DNA of 14,456 nt from CAZSAT01 sp964604675 (GTDB taxonomy: Bacteria; Myxococcota_A; UBA796; CAJQPC01): the NCBI GenBank assembly GCA_964604675.1, contig CAZSAT010000161.1:1-14456 (forward strand), given 5' to 3'. The notes below the pieces were generated by a model. That model saw only the letters and a program-made list of their open reading frames with translations. It was not told the origin of the DNA and searched no databases. Position numbers and translations under genes: made by a program. Positions 1-6,595 of this stretch are shown here, piece by piece; positions within the stretch are counted from its first letter, which is position 1; every line of letters starts with the position of its first letter.

Positions 1-552
1 TCGCCCATGGTCGAGGCGCTGCCCAAGCTCCCCCGCGTCGTGGAGGACGAGGCCTTCACCGAGTACCTGGAGGGCACGGCCTTCCTGCCCGTGCAGCACC
101 GGGAGATCCAGGACCGCGCGGAGAGCGTCATCGGGGACATCGACGACCGCGCCGAGGCCGCCCGTACCCTCAACACCTGGGTGTTCGACTACCTCGACAA
201 GGCCCCCACCGTCGGAGTCCCCAACGCGCTCGAGGTGCTCCACGTGGGCCAGGGGGACTGCAACGAGCACACCGCGCTCTACGTGGCCCTCGCGCGCGCC
301 GCGGGCATCCCGGCTCGCATCGCGGCGGGGGTGGTCTACTCCGACCGCATCGGCAACGGCGCGTTCTACTACCACGCTTGGCCCGAGGTCTACCTGGGCG
401 GCCCCACCGGTTGGGTGCCCGTCGACCCGACCTTTGGCCAGTTCCCTGCCGACGCCACCCACGTCAAGCTCGTCGAAGGCGATCTGGACCGCCAGATCGA
501 GATCATGGGCGTGATGGGCCGGCTCGGCTTCCGTCTCGTGAGCAAGCGATGA
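1..552 (+). CDS. Transglutaminase-like cysteine protease-fold protein (5' end outside window)
   Basis: This is the C-terminal part of a protein with a transglutaminase-like (PF01841-type) domain, a family of papain-fold enzymes that cleave or cross-link amide bonds, often in the periplasm or at the membrane. The frame is open to base 1, so the ATG at base 7 is probably internal and the true start lies upstream. Counting from that ATG, the catalytic triad is visible: Cys85 in GQGDCNEH, His123 in YYHAWPEVYL and Asp140 in WVPVDPTFGQF. The spacing and surrounding residues are typical of an intact active site. The preceding 80 residues are helical-looking and charged, as is usual N-terminal to this core. 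The stop codon overlaps the start of the ABC ATPase gene (ATGA), which suggests translational coupling and a shared role. The substrate cannot be told. Family assignment is firm; function beyond that is not. Confidence 0.85.
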   Translation, partial: SPMVEALPKLPRVVEDEAFTEYLEGTAFLPVQHREIQDRAESVIGDIDDRAEAARTLNTWVFDYLDKAPTVGVPNALEVLHVGQGDCNEHTALYVALARAAGIPARIAAGVVYSDRIGNGAFYYHAWPEVYLGGPTGWVPVDPTFGQFPADATHVKLVEGDLDRQIEIMGVMGRLGFRLVSKR

Positions 553-1313
553 TCCGCGCCCGCCAGCTGCAGAAACAGTACGGCCGCTTCCAGGCCGTCT
601 TCCCCCTCGATCTCGACGTGCACGACGGCGAAGTGTTCGGCTTCCTCGGACCGAACGGGGCCGGCAAGACCACCACCATCCGGATGCTGTCGGGCATCCT
701 GCCGCCCACGGCCGGCACGGTGCACATCGACGGCGTCGATCTGGACGCCGAACCGGTCGAAGCCAAGCGACGTGTCGGGTACATCCCCGACCGGCCCTAC
801 CTCTACGAGAAGCTCACGGCGCGTGAGTTCCTCCAGTTCGTGGGCGGCATCTACGGCATGGACCGCGCGACCATCCGCGAAGAGGGCGACCGTCTGCTCG
901 CTGGGCACGACCTCGTGGACTTCGCGGATCAGCTCATCGAGGGCTTCTCCCACGGCATGAAGCAGCGGCTCACCCTGTCGGCTGCCCTCCTGCACAGGCC
1001 CCGCCTGCTGATCGTCGATGAGCCGATGGTCGGCCTCGACCCCGCGGGTGCGCGGCAGATCAAGAACGACCTCCGGGCCATCGCGGCGGAGGGCCGCACG
1101 GTCTTCCTGAGCACGCACAGCCTGGACGTGGCCCAGGAGGTCTGCGACCGCCTCGCCATCATCCACAAGGGCACGGTGGTGGCGCTCGGCAGCTTCGAGG
1201 AGCTCCGGAGCGGCAACCGCGCCGACGCCAAGGACCTCGAGGAGGTGTTCCTCCGCATCCTCGCCGAGGAGAGCGCCGGGCCTGCTCCGCAGAGGTTCCT
1301 GGACCAGGCGTAG
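549..1313 (+). CDS. ABC transporter ATP-binding protein, ABC-2 exporter type
   Basis: This 254-residue cytoplasmic ATPase energises an ABC exporter. Motifs in order: Walker A GPNGAGKTT (34-42), Q-loop region GYIPDRPYLYEKLT (77-90), signature FSHGMKQRL (133-141), Walker B LLIVDEP (153-159, catalytic Glu158) and the H-loop STHS with His190. The Q-loop glutamine is replaced by Asp81, a change I recall from some ABC-2 drug- or lipid-export ATPases, so it need not mean inactivity. The ATG at 549 overlaps the transglutaminase stop codon by 4 nt and has no Shine-Dalgarno, so translation is probably coupled. No permease gene follows directly. The only permease in the window of a compatible type lies at 10745-12457, though the cognate permease could equally lie upstream of base 1. 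Start choice is secure because the protein opens with the usual short beta strand before the Walker A region. Confidence 0.93.
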   Translation: MIRARQLQKQYGRFQAVFPLDLDVHDGEVFGFLGPNGAGKTTTIRMLSGILPPTAGTVHIDGVDLDAEPVEAKRRVGYIPDRPYLYEKLTAREFLQFVGGIYGMDRATIREEGDRLLAGHDLVDFADQLIEGFSHGMKQRLTLSAALLHRPRLLIVDEPMVGLDPAGARQIKNDLRAIAAEGRTVFLSTHSLDVAQEVCDRLAIIHKGTVVALGSFEELRSGNRADAKDLEEVFLRILAEESAGPAPQRFLDQA

Positions 1314-1341
1314 CCACCTCGGCCCATGCGACACTGCGGGC

Positions 1342-2166
1342 ATGTGGGTCCCGCTCCACGTGCTGGCGCTCTCGGGCTGCACCGCGTCGAGCGTGCAGGA
1401 CTCCGCAGCGCCGGCCTCCGACGCCCTGGCACCGCCCGACCTCACCCTGGAGTGGACCGCGGACGAGCTGGTCGGCAGCCTGGATCGGCTGTTCGAGTAC
1501 GGCTTGCCCGAGTCGGTCTCCCTCTCCGAGATCTACCTGGAGCTCATGGCCCACGGAGACGGCTACGTGGGTGGCTGTCCGACGGATCCGCTGGTGCTCA
1601 CCGACGACGTCGTGGAGGGCTGCACCGCGGCCTCGGGCTGGTTCTACGCTGGGATCTCCACGTGGGAGGAGCTCAGCGAGGAGGAAGAGGGTGTGGGCTG
1701 GGGCTTCACCGGCGACTTCCGCATCATCTCGCCGGACCAGGAGGTCTACACGGTCGCCGGCAACGTGCACGCGCTGGCGCCGCGGGAGGACCCGGAGAAC
1801 GAGTGGAGCGTCGCCATGCACGGCTCCTGGCACTCGACCTGGCACGGCGGCTGGCTCGAGCGGGGCCTGAGCGCCAGCGTCGAGTACTTCCGGCGCGAGG
1901 ATCAGATGACCCTCGTCGGCGTCATGCAAGCCGACGACGTGGCCGTCGAGTTCGTGGACGTCATCCTGGAGCAGGACCTCGACACCTGCGGTGGGATCCG
2001 AGAGGCGCAGGTGGCCATCCGCGACCCGAGCGGCCTGTGGGTGGACTGGCAGACCAGCTGTTCGCCCTGTGGGCCGGTGTCCCTGGACGACGAGGTGTTG
2101 GCCGAGTCGGTCTGCCTGGACGTGACCGGGCTCTTCGATGGTCTGGTCGAGCGCGTGCAGCTTTGA
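1342..2166 (+). CDS. Unrecognised secreted lipoprotein
   Basis: A 274-residue protein of no family I recognise. It begins MWVPLHVLALSGC, with a good lipobox (LSGC) placing the lipidated cysteine at residue 13 but no Lys or Arg in the leader. After it comes a short Ser/Ala/Asp/Pro-rich linker (about 14-33), then an acidic domain rich in Trp and Gly. Several further cysteines occur, including SCSPCG and a later SVCLD near the C-terminus, and could form disulfides outside the cytoplasm. No catalytic motif is apparent. The gene starts 28 nt after the ABC ATPase stop and its own stop overlaps the TTG start proposed for the next gene, so it probably belongs to the operon of exported proteins running to 6158. 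The ribosome-binding site is weak (a GCGGG just upstream). The coding call rests on the lipobox, codon usage and tight packing; the function is unknown. Confidence 0.8.
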   Translation: MWVPLHVLALSGCTASSVQDSAAPASDALAPPDLTLEWTADELVGSLDRLFEYGLPESVSLSEIYLELMAHGDGYVGGCPTDPLVLTDDVVEGCTAASGWFYAGISTWEELSEEEEGVGWGFTGDFRIISPDQEVYTVAGNVHALAPREDPENEWSVAMHGSWHSTWHGGWLERGLSASVEYFRREDQMTLVGVMQADDVAVEFVDVILEQDLDTCGGIREAQVAIRDPSGLWVDWQTSCSPCGPVSLDDEVLAESVCLDVTGLFDGLVERVQL

Positions 2167-3725
2167 GCTGGCTCTGGCTGGCGTGTGTCGTCGCTCCCGA
2201 GGCCATGCCCGACCACCGGACGCCGCTCGCCGCGCCGCGTCTCCTGCGTCGCATCAGCCTCGACCTCCGTGGTGAGCTCCCGGACCGTGAAGACCTCGAC
2301 ACGGTGGCCATGGACCCCACGGTGCTCGCGTCGCTCACCGAGCGCTACCTCGAAGACCCTCTGTTCGAAGAGCGCCTGGTCCGGTTGCTCGCCCGTCGCT
2401 GGTGGACACGGATCGACGAGTTCGAGGCCACCTGGTACGACTACGACCTCGACGAGGACCAGAACTACCGCTTCCTGCGCTCGGTCGGCGAAGAGCCGCT
2501 TCGTCTGATGGCGCGCGTGGCGGTCGACGACCGGCCATGGACCGACATCGTCACCGTGGACTGGAGCATGGCCGACGAGCTGCTCGGCCAGATGTGGGCG
2601 CTCGACTACCCCGAGGACGGCGCGGGTTGGCAGCCCGTGCACTACGACGACGGCCGGCCGGCGGTGGGGGTGCTCGCCACCAACGGCCTGTGGTGGCGCT
2701 ACATCTCCAACCAGCCCAACCTCAACCGTGCCCGGGCCGCTGCGGTCTCGGATCTGCTGCTGTGCGAGGACATCCTCGCGCGCCCGGTCAGCTTCTCGGA
2801 CTCCGTCGCTCTGGACAGCGAGACCAGCATCCGGGACGACCCCTACTGCGTGGGGTGCCACGCGCACATCGAGCCCCTGGCCGCCACTCTGTTCGGGTTC
2901 TTCTGGCTCAAGGACATCAGCGCCCTGGAGATGGAGGTCTACCACCCCGAGCGGGAGCGCCTCGGCCCGTCGTTGCTCGACGTGGAGCCCGCATGGTTCG
3001 GCACGCCCCTGAGGGGACTGGTGGATCTCGGCTGGGCGGTGGGGAGCGATCCACGCTTCACCACCTGTGCCGTCGAGCAGTTCAGCGAGCTCATGTGGCG
3101 GCGCGACGTCAGCCTCGACGACTTCGACCAGCTGGCGGCCCTCGAGCAAGTCTTCACCGACGGCGAGCTGAGGGTGAAACCTCTGCTCGCCGCCATCGTG
3201 GACACCGCGCCCTACCGTGCGGCGGTCGACCCCGACGGCGTGGAGTCCGAGGTGAGGCTGATGTCCGGGGATCTGCTGGAGAGCGCCCATCGTGGGCTGT
3301 CGGGCTTTGTCTGGGAGCGAGATGGCTACACCCAGCTCGACAACGATCTGGAGGGCTACCGGCTCATGGCCGGCGGCGTGGACGGCGAGCAGGTCTTCCG
3401 CGCAGCCGCCGATCCCAGCCTGACCTGGGCGCTGGTCGTCCAGCGAGCGGCGGAAGGCTCGGCGCGGGCTGCTGTGGAAGCGGAGTTGGTCGGCGGCGGC
3501 GAGCGCGCCGTGTTCGACGCGATCGAGCTGGCCGGCGACGAGGCTGCGGTGTCCGACGAGCTGCGAGCGCTCCATTGGCGGCTGTTCGCCGTCTCCGCCA
3601 CCGACGACGACGTCGACGGACTCAGCGAGCTGTTCTGGGCCGTGGAGCAGGAGCACGGTGCCACAGAGGCCTGGGTGGCCGTGCTGTCGGCCATGTTCCG
3701 CGACCCGCTGTTCGTGGGGTACTGA
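2163..3725 (+). CDS. DUF1588/DUF1549-like CxxCH protein, probable lipoprotein
   Basis: A 520-residue protein related to the DUF1549/DUF1592-DUF1588-DUF1585 proteins of Planctomycetes and Myxococcota, which accompany DUF1501 proteins and have no settled function. Near the N-terminus, RRISLDLRGELPDREDLD (29-46) matches the RRLSLDLRG-type opening of DUF1549. A CVGCH motif at 229-233 followed by AHIEPLA resembles the DUF1588 consensus CxxCHxxxDPxG and could bind haem or metal. The stretch from FTTCAVEQF to LLAAIVDTAPYR looks like the DUF1588/DUF1585 junction. The C-terminal part (about 350-520) ends in FRDPLFVGY. The likely start is TTG at 2163, within the preceding stop codon (TTGA), because it supplies a possible lipobox, MSWLWLAC. 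ATG at 2205 would give 506 residues and no export signal. The DUF1501 gene follows after 1 nt. The family link is from remembered consensus patterns, so moderately sure. Confidence 0.72.
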   Translation: MSWLWLACVVAPEAMPDHRTPLAAPRLLRRISLDLRGELPDREDLDTVAMDPTVLASLTERYLEDPLFEERLVRLLARRWWTRIDEFEATWYDYDLDEDQNYRFLRSVGEEPLRLMARVAVDDRPWTDIVTVDWSMADELLGQMWALDYPEDGAGWQPVHYDDGRPAVGVLATNGLWWRYISNQPNLNRARAAAVSDLLLCEDILARPVSFSDSVALDSETSIRDDPYCVGCHAHIEPLAATLFGFFWLKDISALEMEVYHPERERLGPSLLDVEPAWFGTPLRGLVDLGWAVGSDPRFTTCAVEQFSELMWRRDVSLDDFDQLAALEQVFTDGELRVKPLLAAIVDTAPYRAAVDPDGVESEVRLMSGDLLESAHRGLSGFVWERDGYTQLDNDLEGYRLMAGGVDGEQVFRAAADPSLTWALVVQRAAEGSARAAVEAELVGGGERAVFDAIELAGDEAAVSDELRALHWRLFAVSATDDDVDGLSELFWAVEQEHGATEAWVAVLSAMFRDPLFVGY

Positions 3726-3726
3726 G

Positions 3727-4983
3727 ATGGCCTGGACCCGTCGCGGCGTGCTCGCCTCCGGCCTCGCGGCCTCCCTCTGGCCCCGCACCCTCCGCTCGGC
3801 ACAGGCCGACCCCGAGCATCGGTTCGTCTTCCTCCTGGCCCGGGGGGGGTGGGACACGTCGATGGTGTTCGCCTCACACGACCACTGCCCCGACGCGGAG
3901 CTGCCGGGCGACGGCACCCAGGCCGCGCTCGGCGATCTGAGCTTCGTGGACAGCGCGAACCGTCCGTCGGTCCGGTCCTTCTTCGAGACGTGGGGCGACC
4001 GCACCTGCATCGTCAACGGCCTGGAGGTGCGTTCGGTCGCGCACCTGCGCTGCCGCCAGCTGGTGTTGTCGGGCACGGCCGGTGCCTCTGACGACTGGCC
4101 CACCCTGATCGCGGCGCACGCCAGCAGGGACTACGTGCTGCCGAACCTCGTCATCTCGGGTCCGAGCTACGCGCTCGAGTACGTGAGCGAGGTGGCGCGC
4201 GTCGGTGGAGCGGACCAGCTCGCCGAGCTCGTCGACGGCCGGGCTCTGTCCTCCTCGGGAGGCGTGCCGCTCGGCGGCTCCGTCGAGGAGCGCGTCGACG
4301 CCTGGGTCAAGGCGCGCGCATCGAGCTTCGCCGACGCGGCCCAAGGGGGACAGGAGGCGCGCTTCGGTGAGCTCTATGCGTCGGCCATGGCCGACATGGA
4401 GCGGATCAAGGGTGGGGACATCCCGAGCTTCGAGATGGCGTGGAACGGCTGTGGCCGCGACCTCGGGGTGGACTTGAGCATGGCCTTCGATGGCCTCGAG
4501 CGGGACCTGTGCCGCTGCGTGATGCTCGAGTACCGGGGCGTCTGTGGCTTCACCTGGGACAGCCACGACAACAACGAGGGGCAGCAGAACGGTCACTACG
4601 AGGAGCTCTTCGCCACGCTCGGCCAAGCCCTCGAGGAGCTCGAGGATCGGGTCGCGTCGGATGGCAGCCCGCTCGCCGATCACGTCACCTTCGTGGTCTT
4701 CTCGGAGATGGGGCGGCACCCGCAGTACAACGCCCAGAACGGGCGCGACCACTGGACCTGGACCTCGGCCATGCTCATCGGCGCCGGCGTCGCAGGAGGC
4801 CGCACCATCGGTGCGGTGTCGGAGAGCTGCACCGGCGAGCCCGTCGATCTGGACGAGGGTGTGATCTCGGACGCGGGCACGTCGCTTCTCCCCGAGCACC
4901 TCGGCTCCACGCTGTGCCACCTCGCCGGGCTCGACGGCGAGGCGATCATCGGGGTGCCGCCGCTGTTGGCCGCGCTCTCGTGA
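3727..4983 (+). CDS. DUF1501 family protein with Tat signal
   Basis: A 418-residue DUF1501 protein. This family has an alkaline-phosphatase/sulfatase-like fold; the biochemical role is not established. It opens with a Tat signal, TRRGVLASG (4-12), a short hydrophobic stretch and an AQA site at 25-27, so the mature protein should begin near Asp28 after folded export. Family hallmarks follow: FVFLLARGGWDTS early on, FTWDSHDNN in the middle, and VVFSEMGRHPQYN then GRDHWTWTSAMLIGAGV near the C-terminus, including the expected Asp-His residues of the active-site-like centre. The ATG lies 1 nt after the DUF1588-like stop, and its own stop shares a base with the next start (TGATG). The pairing with a CxxCH partner is the usual genomic arrangement for this family. 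An eight-G tract at 3842-3849 crosses the codons for Arg39-Gly40-Gly41. The family call is confident. Confidence 0.9.
   Translation: MAWTRRGVLASGLAASLWPRTLRSAQADPEHRFVFLLARGGWDTSMVFASHDHCPDAELPGDGTQAALGDLSFVDSANRPSVRSFFETWGDRTCIVNGLEVRSVAHLRCRQLVLSGTAGASDDWPTLIAAHASRDYVLPNLVISGPSYALEYVSEVARVGGADQLAELVDGRALSSSGGVPLGGSVEERVDAWVKARASSFADAAQGGQEARFGELYASAMADMERIKGGDIPSFEMAWNGCGRDLGVDLSMAFDGLERDLCRCVMLEYRGVCGFTWDSHDNNEGQQNGHYEELFATLGQALEELEDRVASDGSPLADHVTFVVFSEMGRHPQYNAQNGRDHWTWTSAMLIGAGVAGGRTIGAVSESCTGEPVDLDEGVISDAGTSLLPEHLGSTLCHLAGLDGEAIIGVPPLLAALS
3842..3849 (+). repeat. G8 homopolymer tract within the DUF1501 gene
   Basis: Eight consecutive G residues cross the CGG GGG GGG codons for Arg-Gly-Gly, about 39 codons from the start. 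With the tract at 5996-6003 it is the longest homopolymer I noticed. Loss or gain of one G would shift the frame soon after the Tat signal. Confidence 0.9.
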
Positions 4984-6158
4984 TGCTGCTCCTCGCGGCG
5001 TGTGCGACGCCGGTCCCCGACAGCGGGCAGGCCGCACACACCGGCCAGACCGCCGACACCGCGATGGAGAGCTGTCCTCAGGGAGAGGCGTTCTTCGAGC
5101 CTGCGGAGGGCGAGCTGCAGCGCTGGGTGCTGGACGGGGTCGAGGGTTCGCCCGCGACCAGGGTGCTCGACGAGCCCGGCACCCTTCGGATCTGTGCGGG
5201 GACCAGCTTCAGCCGGCTCCTGATCTCGGCCGACGTGCAGGTGGAGGGCGCGGGCGCGGGCGCCGACCAGACCGTGCTCTCGGGGGGCGGCTACGGCCCG
5301 GTGGTCGAGGTGCTGGCCGGTTCGTTGGCCCTGAGCGGGATCAGCGTGGTCGACGGCGTGGCCGAACACGGAGGCGGGATCCGCTGCGACGCGAACGCGT
5401 CGGTCTCGCTGAACGACGTCGTGCTGGCCGACAACCGGGCGACCTCGGGGGGAGGCCTGTCAGCGTCGGGGTGCCGGGTCGAGCTGGTGGGGACGGTCGT
5501 GCGGGGAAACGATGCCTCGTCCCACGGCGGTGGGCTCGTGGTCAACGGCGCCGAGCTGACGGTCCGCAGCTCCAGCTTCTCGGGCAACTCCGCCGGGCTC
5601 GATGGGGGCGGGTTGGGGATCCAACAGGCCGACGCCACCCTCGAGGGCACCGACTTCGACCAGAACGATGCCGGTGACCACGGCGGCGGGCTGCACGTGG
5701 TGGAGGGAGGCGTGGTGCTGCGCCAGGTCCGCTTCTCCACCAACACCGCCAGCGAGGACGGTGGTGCCGTGTCGGTGACCGGTGGCTCGGTGCTGTCGCT
5801 GGACGAGGCCGCACTGGAGGGCAACACCGCCCAGTACGGTGGTGCGATCTACGGCGACAGCAGCAGCTCGTTGGACGTGTCGGCCAGCACCTTCCTCGAC
5901 AACGTCGGCACGGTGCAGGGTGGCGCGGTGTACCTCCTGTGGGCCAGCACCGCGTCGCTCGAGGACCTCACCCTGGCCGGCAACGCGTCCGCCATGGGGG
6001 GGGCGCTCTACCTCGACCCGGACAGCACGGCCGAGGGGGCCGCGTGCTCCTTCTCCGACAACGCGCCGGACGATGTCGCGGCGGACGGGCGTGGCTCGTA
6101 CACCTGGGCGGAGTCGACGAGCTTCGTGTGTGACCTCGACGGGTGCTCTACCCCATGA
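4983..6158 (+). CDS. Pmp-like parallel beta-helix lipoprotein
   Basis: A 391-residue exported protein predicted to fold as a right-handed parallel beta-helix exposed on the cell surface. The start MLLLAAC is a minimal lipoprotein leader with the lipid cysteine at residue 7 and no basic residue. It is followed by a flexible linker with DSGQ, HTGQ and DTA (13-27), similar to the Asp-Thr-Gly linkers common in myxobacterial lipoproteins. Residues about 114-360 hold nine units of about 26 residues, most with F/L-x-x-N followed five or six residues later by GG(G/A)(L/I/V), the motif pair of chlamydial polymorphic membrane proteins (PF02415-like). There is no C-terminal autotransporter barrel; the protein ends in a short Cys-containing tail (CDLDGC). 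The ATG at 4983 shares one base with the DUF1501 stop; GTG at 4980 is an alternative. The ligand is unknown. The last 11 nt overlap the convergent OmpA-like gene. Confidence 0.82.
   Translation: MLLLAACATPVPDSGQAAHTGQTADTAMESCPQGEAFFEPAEGELQRWVLDGVEGSPATRVLDEPGTLRICAGTSFSRLLISADVQVEGAGAGADQTVLSGGGYGPVVEVLAGSLALSGISVVDGVAEHGGGIRCDANASVSLNDVVLADNRATSGGGLSASGCRVELVGTVVRGNDASSHGGGLVVNGAELTVRSSSFSGNSAGLDGGGLGIQQADATLEGTDFDQNDAGDHGGGLHVVEGGVVLRQVRFSTNTASEDGGAVSVTGGSVLSLDEAALEGNTAQYGGAIYGDSSSSLDVSASTFLDNVGTVQGGAVYLLWASTASLEDLTLAGNASAMGGALYLDPDSTAEGAACSFSDNAPDDVAADGRGSYTWAESTSFVCDLDGCSTP
5322..6062 (+). repeat. Nine-unit protein-level repeat, about 26 residues (78 nt) per unit
   Basis: The GG(G/A) elements of the beta-helix protein begin at residues 130, 156, 182, 208, 234, 260, 286, 313 and 339, a spacing of 26 with one unit of 27. 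The repeat is conserved as amino-acid motifs; the DNA copies have diverged, so it is an old repeat and not a recent tandem expansion. Confidence 0.85.
5996..6003 (+). repeat. G8 homopolymer tract within the beta-helix lipoprotein gene
   Basis: Eight consecutive G residues cover the Met-Gly-Gly-Ala codons (ATG GGG GGG GCG) of the ninth GG motif. A slip here would alter only the last 50 or so residues. Two shorter G6 runs lie in the same gene near 5282 and 5447. Confidence 0.9.
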
Positions 6159-6525
6159 TCTCGACGGTCAGCCAGCCGTCGCCGGTCTCGCGCTGGGCGA
6201 GCACCTCGCCGGCGCTCGGATGGGTCAGCACACTGCGTGCGCCGTAGGCCACAAGGGCCTTGGCCAGCACGTCGGCCCGCCGTTGGGCGAGGACCTCGTC
6301 GCACTGCATCGGGTCACAGACCGGGTGGATGACCAGGGTCCAGGGCTCCGCGCGCAACCCGACGGCCACGCTTCGAAGCGCGGACTCCCCGTCGATCAAC
6401 TCCGCGGTGTCGCCCGCGAAGCCGATCGTGCCGACCGTGCCGACCGCTTCGACGATCGTGCGCGCGCTGACCGGCTCACCTTCCTGGGCACCGAGCGTGC
6501 AGGCCGCCGCCATCCAAAGGACCAT
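6148..6525 (-). CDS. Small OmpA-like lipoprotein
   Basis: A 125-residue lipoprotein consisting almost entirely of a degenerate OmpA/MotB C-terminal domain, the module that binds peptidoglycan. The leader MVLWMAAAC places the lipid cysteine at residue 9 with no basic residue. The domain pattern follows OmpA well: a strand with Phe36, then the helix ESALRSVAVGLRAEP (47-61), the strand WTLVIHP (62-68), the helix EVLAQRRADVLAKALVAYG (77-95) and the final strand WLTVEIMG. The usual GHTD is replaced by HPVCDPMQC, whose two cysteines (70 and 75) could form a small disulfide loop, while the Arg of the NxxLSxxRA helix is kept (RRA, 82-84). GGAGG lies 5 nt before the ATG, and a candidate promoter lies upstream. 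It may anchor the outer membrane to the wall as Pal does. It overlaps the convergent beta-helix gene by 11 nt. Confident of the fold, less of the binding. Confidence 0.8.
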   Translation of the reverse strand: MVLWMAAACTLGAQEGEPVSARTIVEAVGTVGTIGFAGDTAELIDGESALRSVAVGLRAEPWTLVIHPVCDPMQCDEVLAQRRADVLAKALVAYGARSVLTHPSAGEVLAQRETGDGWLTVEIMG

Positions 6526-6566
6526 CCTGGCCTCCGTGTGCGCACCACGTCCTGTGGCGCGAGCTC

Positions 6567-6595
6567 AAAATAGTCCATGATTGGCGGCGTCACAA
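6567..6595 (-). promoter_or_regulatory. Candidate sigma70-type promoter for the OmpA-like gene
   Basis: On the minus strand TTGTGA (6595-6590) and TATTTT (6572-6567) are separated by exactly 17 nt. Each matches 4 of 6 consensus bases. The patch is one of the few AT-rich spots in the window and sits about 40 nt upstream of the ATG. The TGA stop of the upstream TPR gene lies inside the -35 element. This would allow expression separate from the murJ operon. It is a prediction by eye. Confidence 0.4.

Noticed and set aside
378..548. Upstream ATG at 378 in the ABC ATPase frame.
   Set aside because: It would add an Arg/Pro-rich tail inside the transglutaminase gene. The ATG at 549 gives the standard N-terminus.
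1326..2162. In-frame upstream extension of the DUF1588-like gene to ATG 1326.
   Set aside because: This part is Arg/Gly-rich shadow sequence overlapping the whole upstream lipoprotein gene. Homology-like sequence begins only after 2163.
1902..4103. Open frame of about 730 codons on the minus strand opposite the lipoprotein, DUF1588-like and DUF1501 genes.
   Set aside because: Low-complexity shadow with no recognisable domain; the plus strand carries Tat, CxxCH and DUF1501 motifs.
6141..6182. Short inverted repeats (GGGT/ACCC and GACGG/CCGTC) near the convergent gene ends as a terminator.
   Set aside because: Stems of only 4-5 bp, no T-run, and the sequence is coding. Not better than chance in GC-rich DNA.
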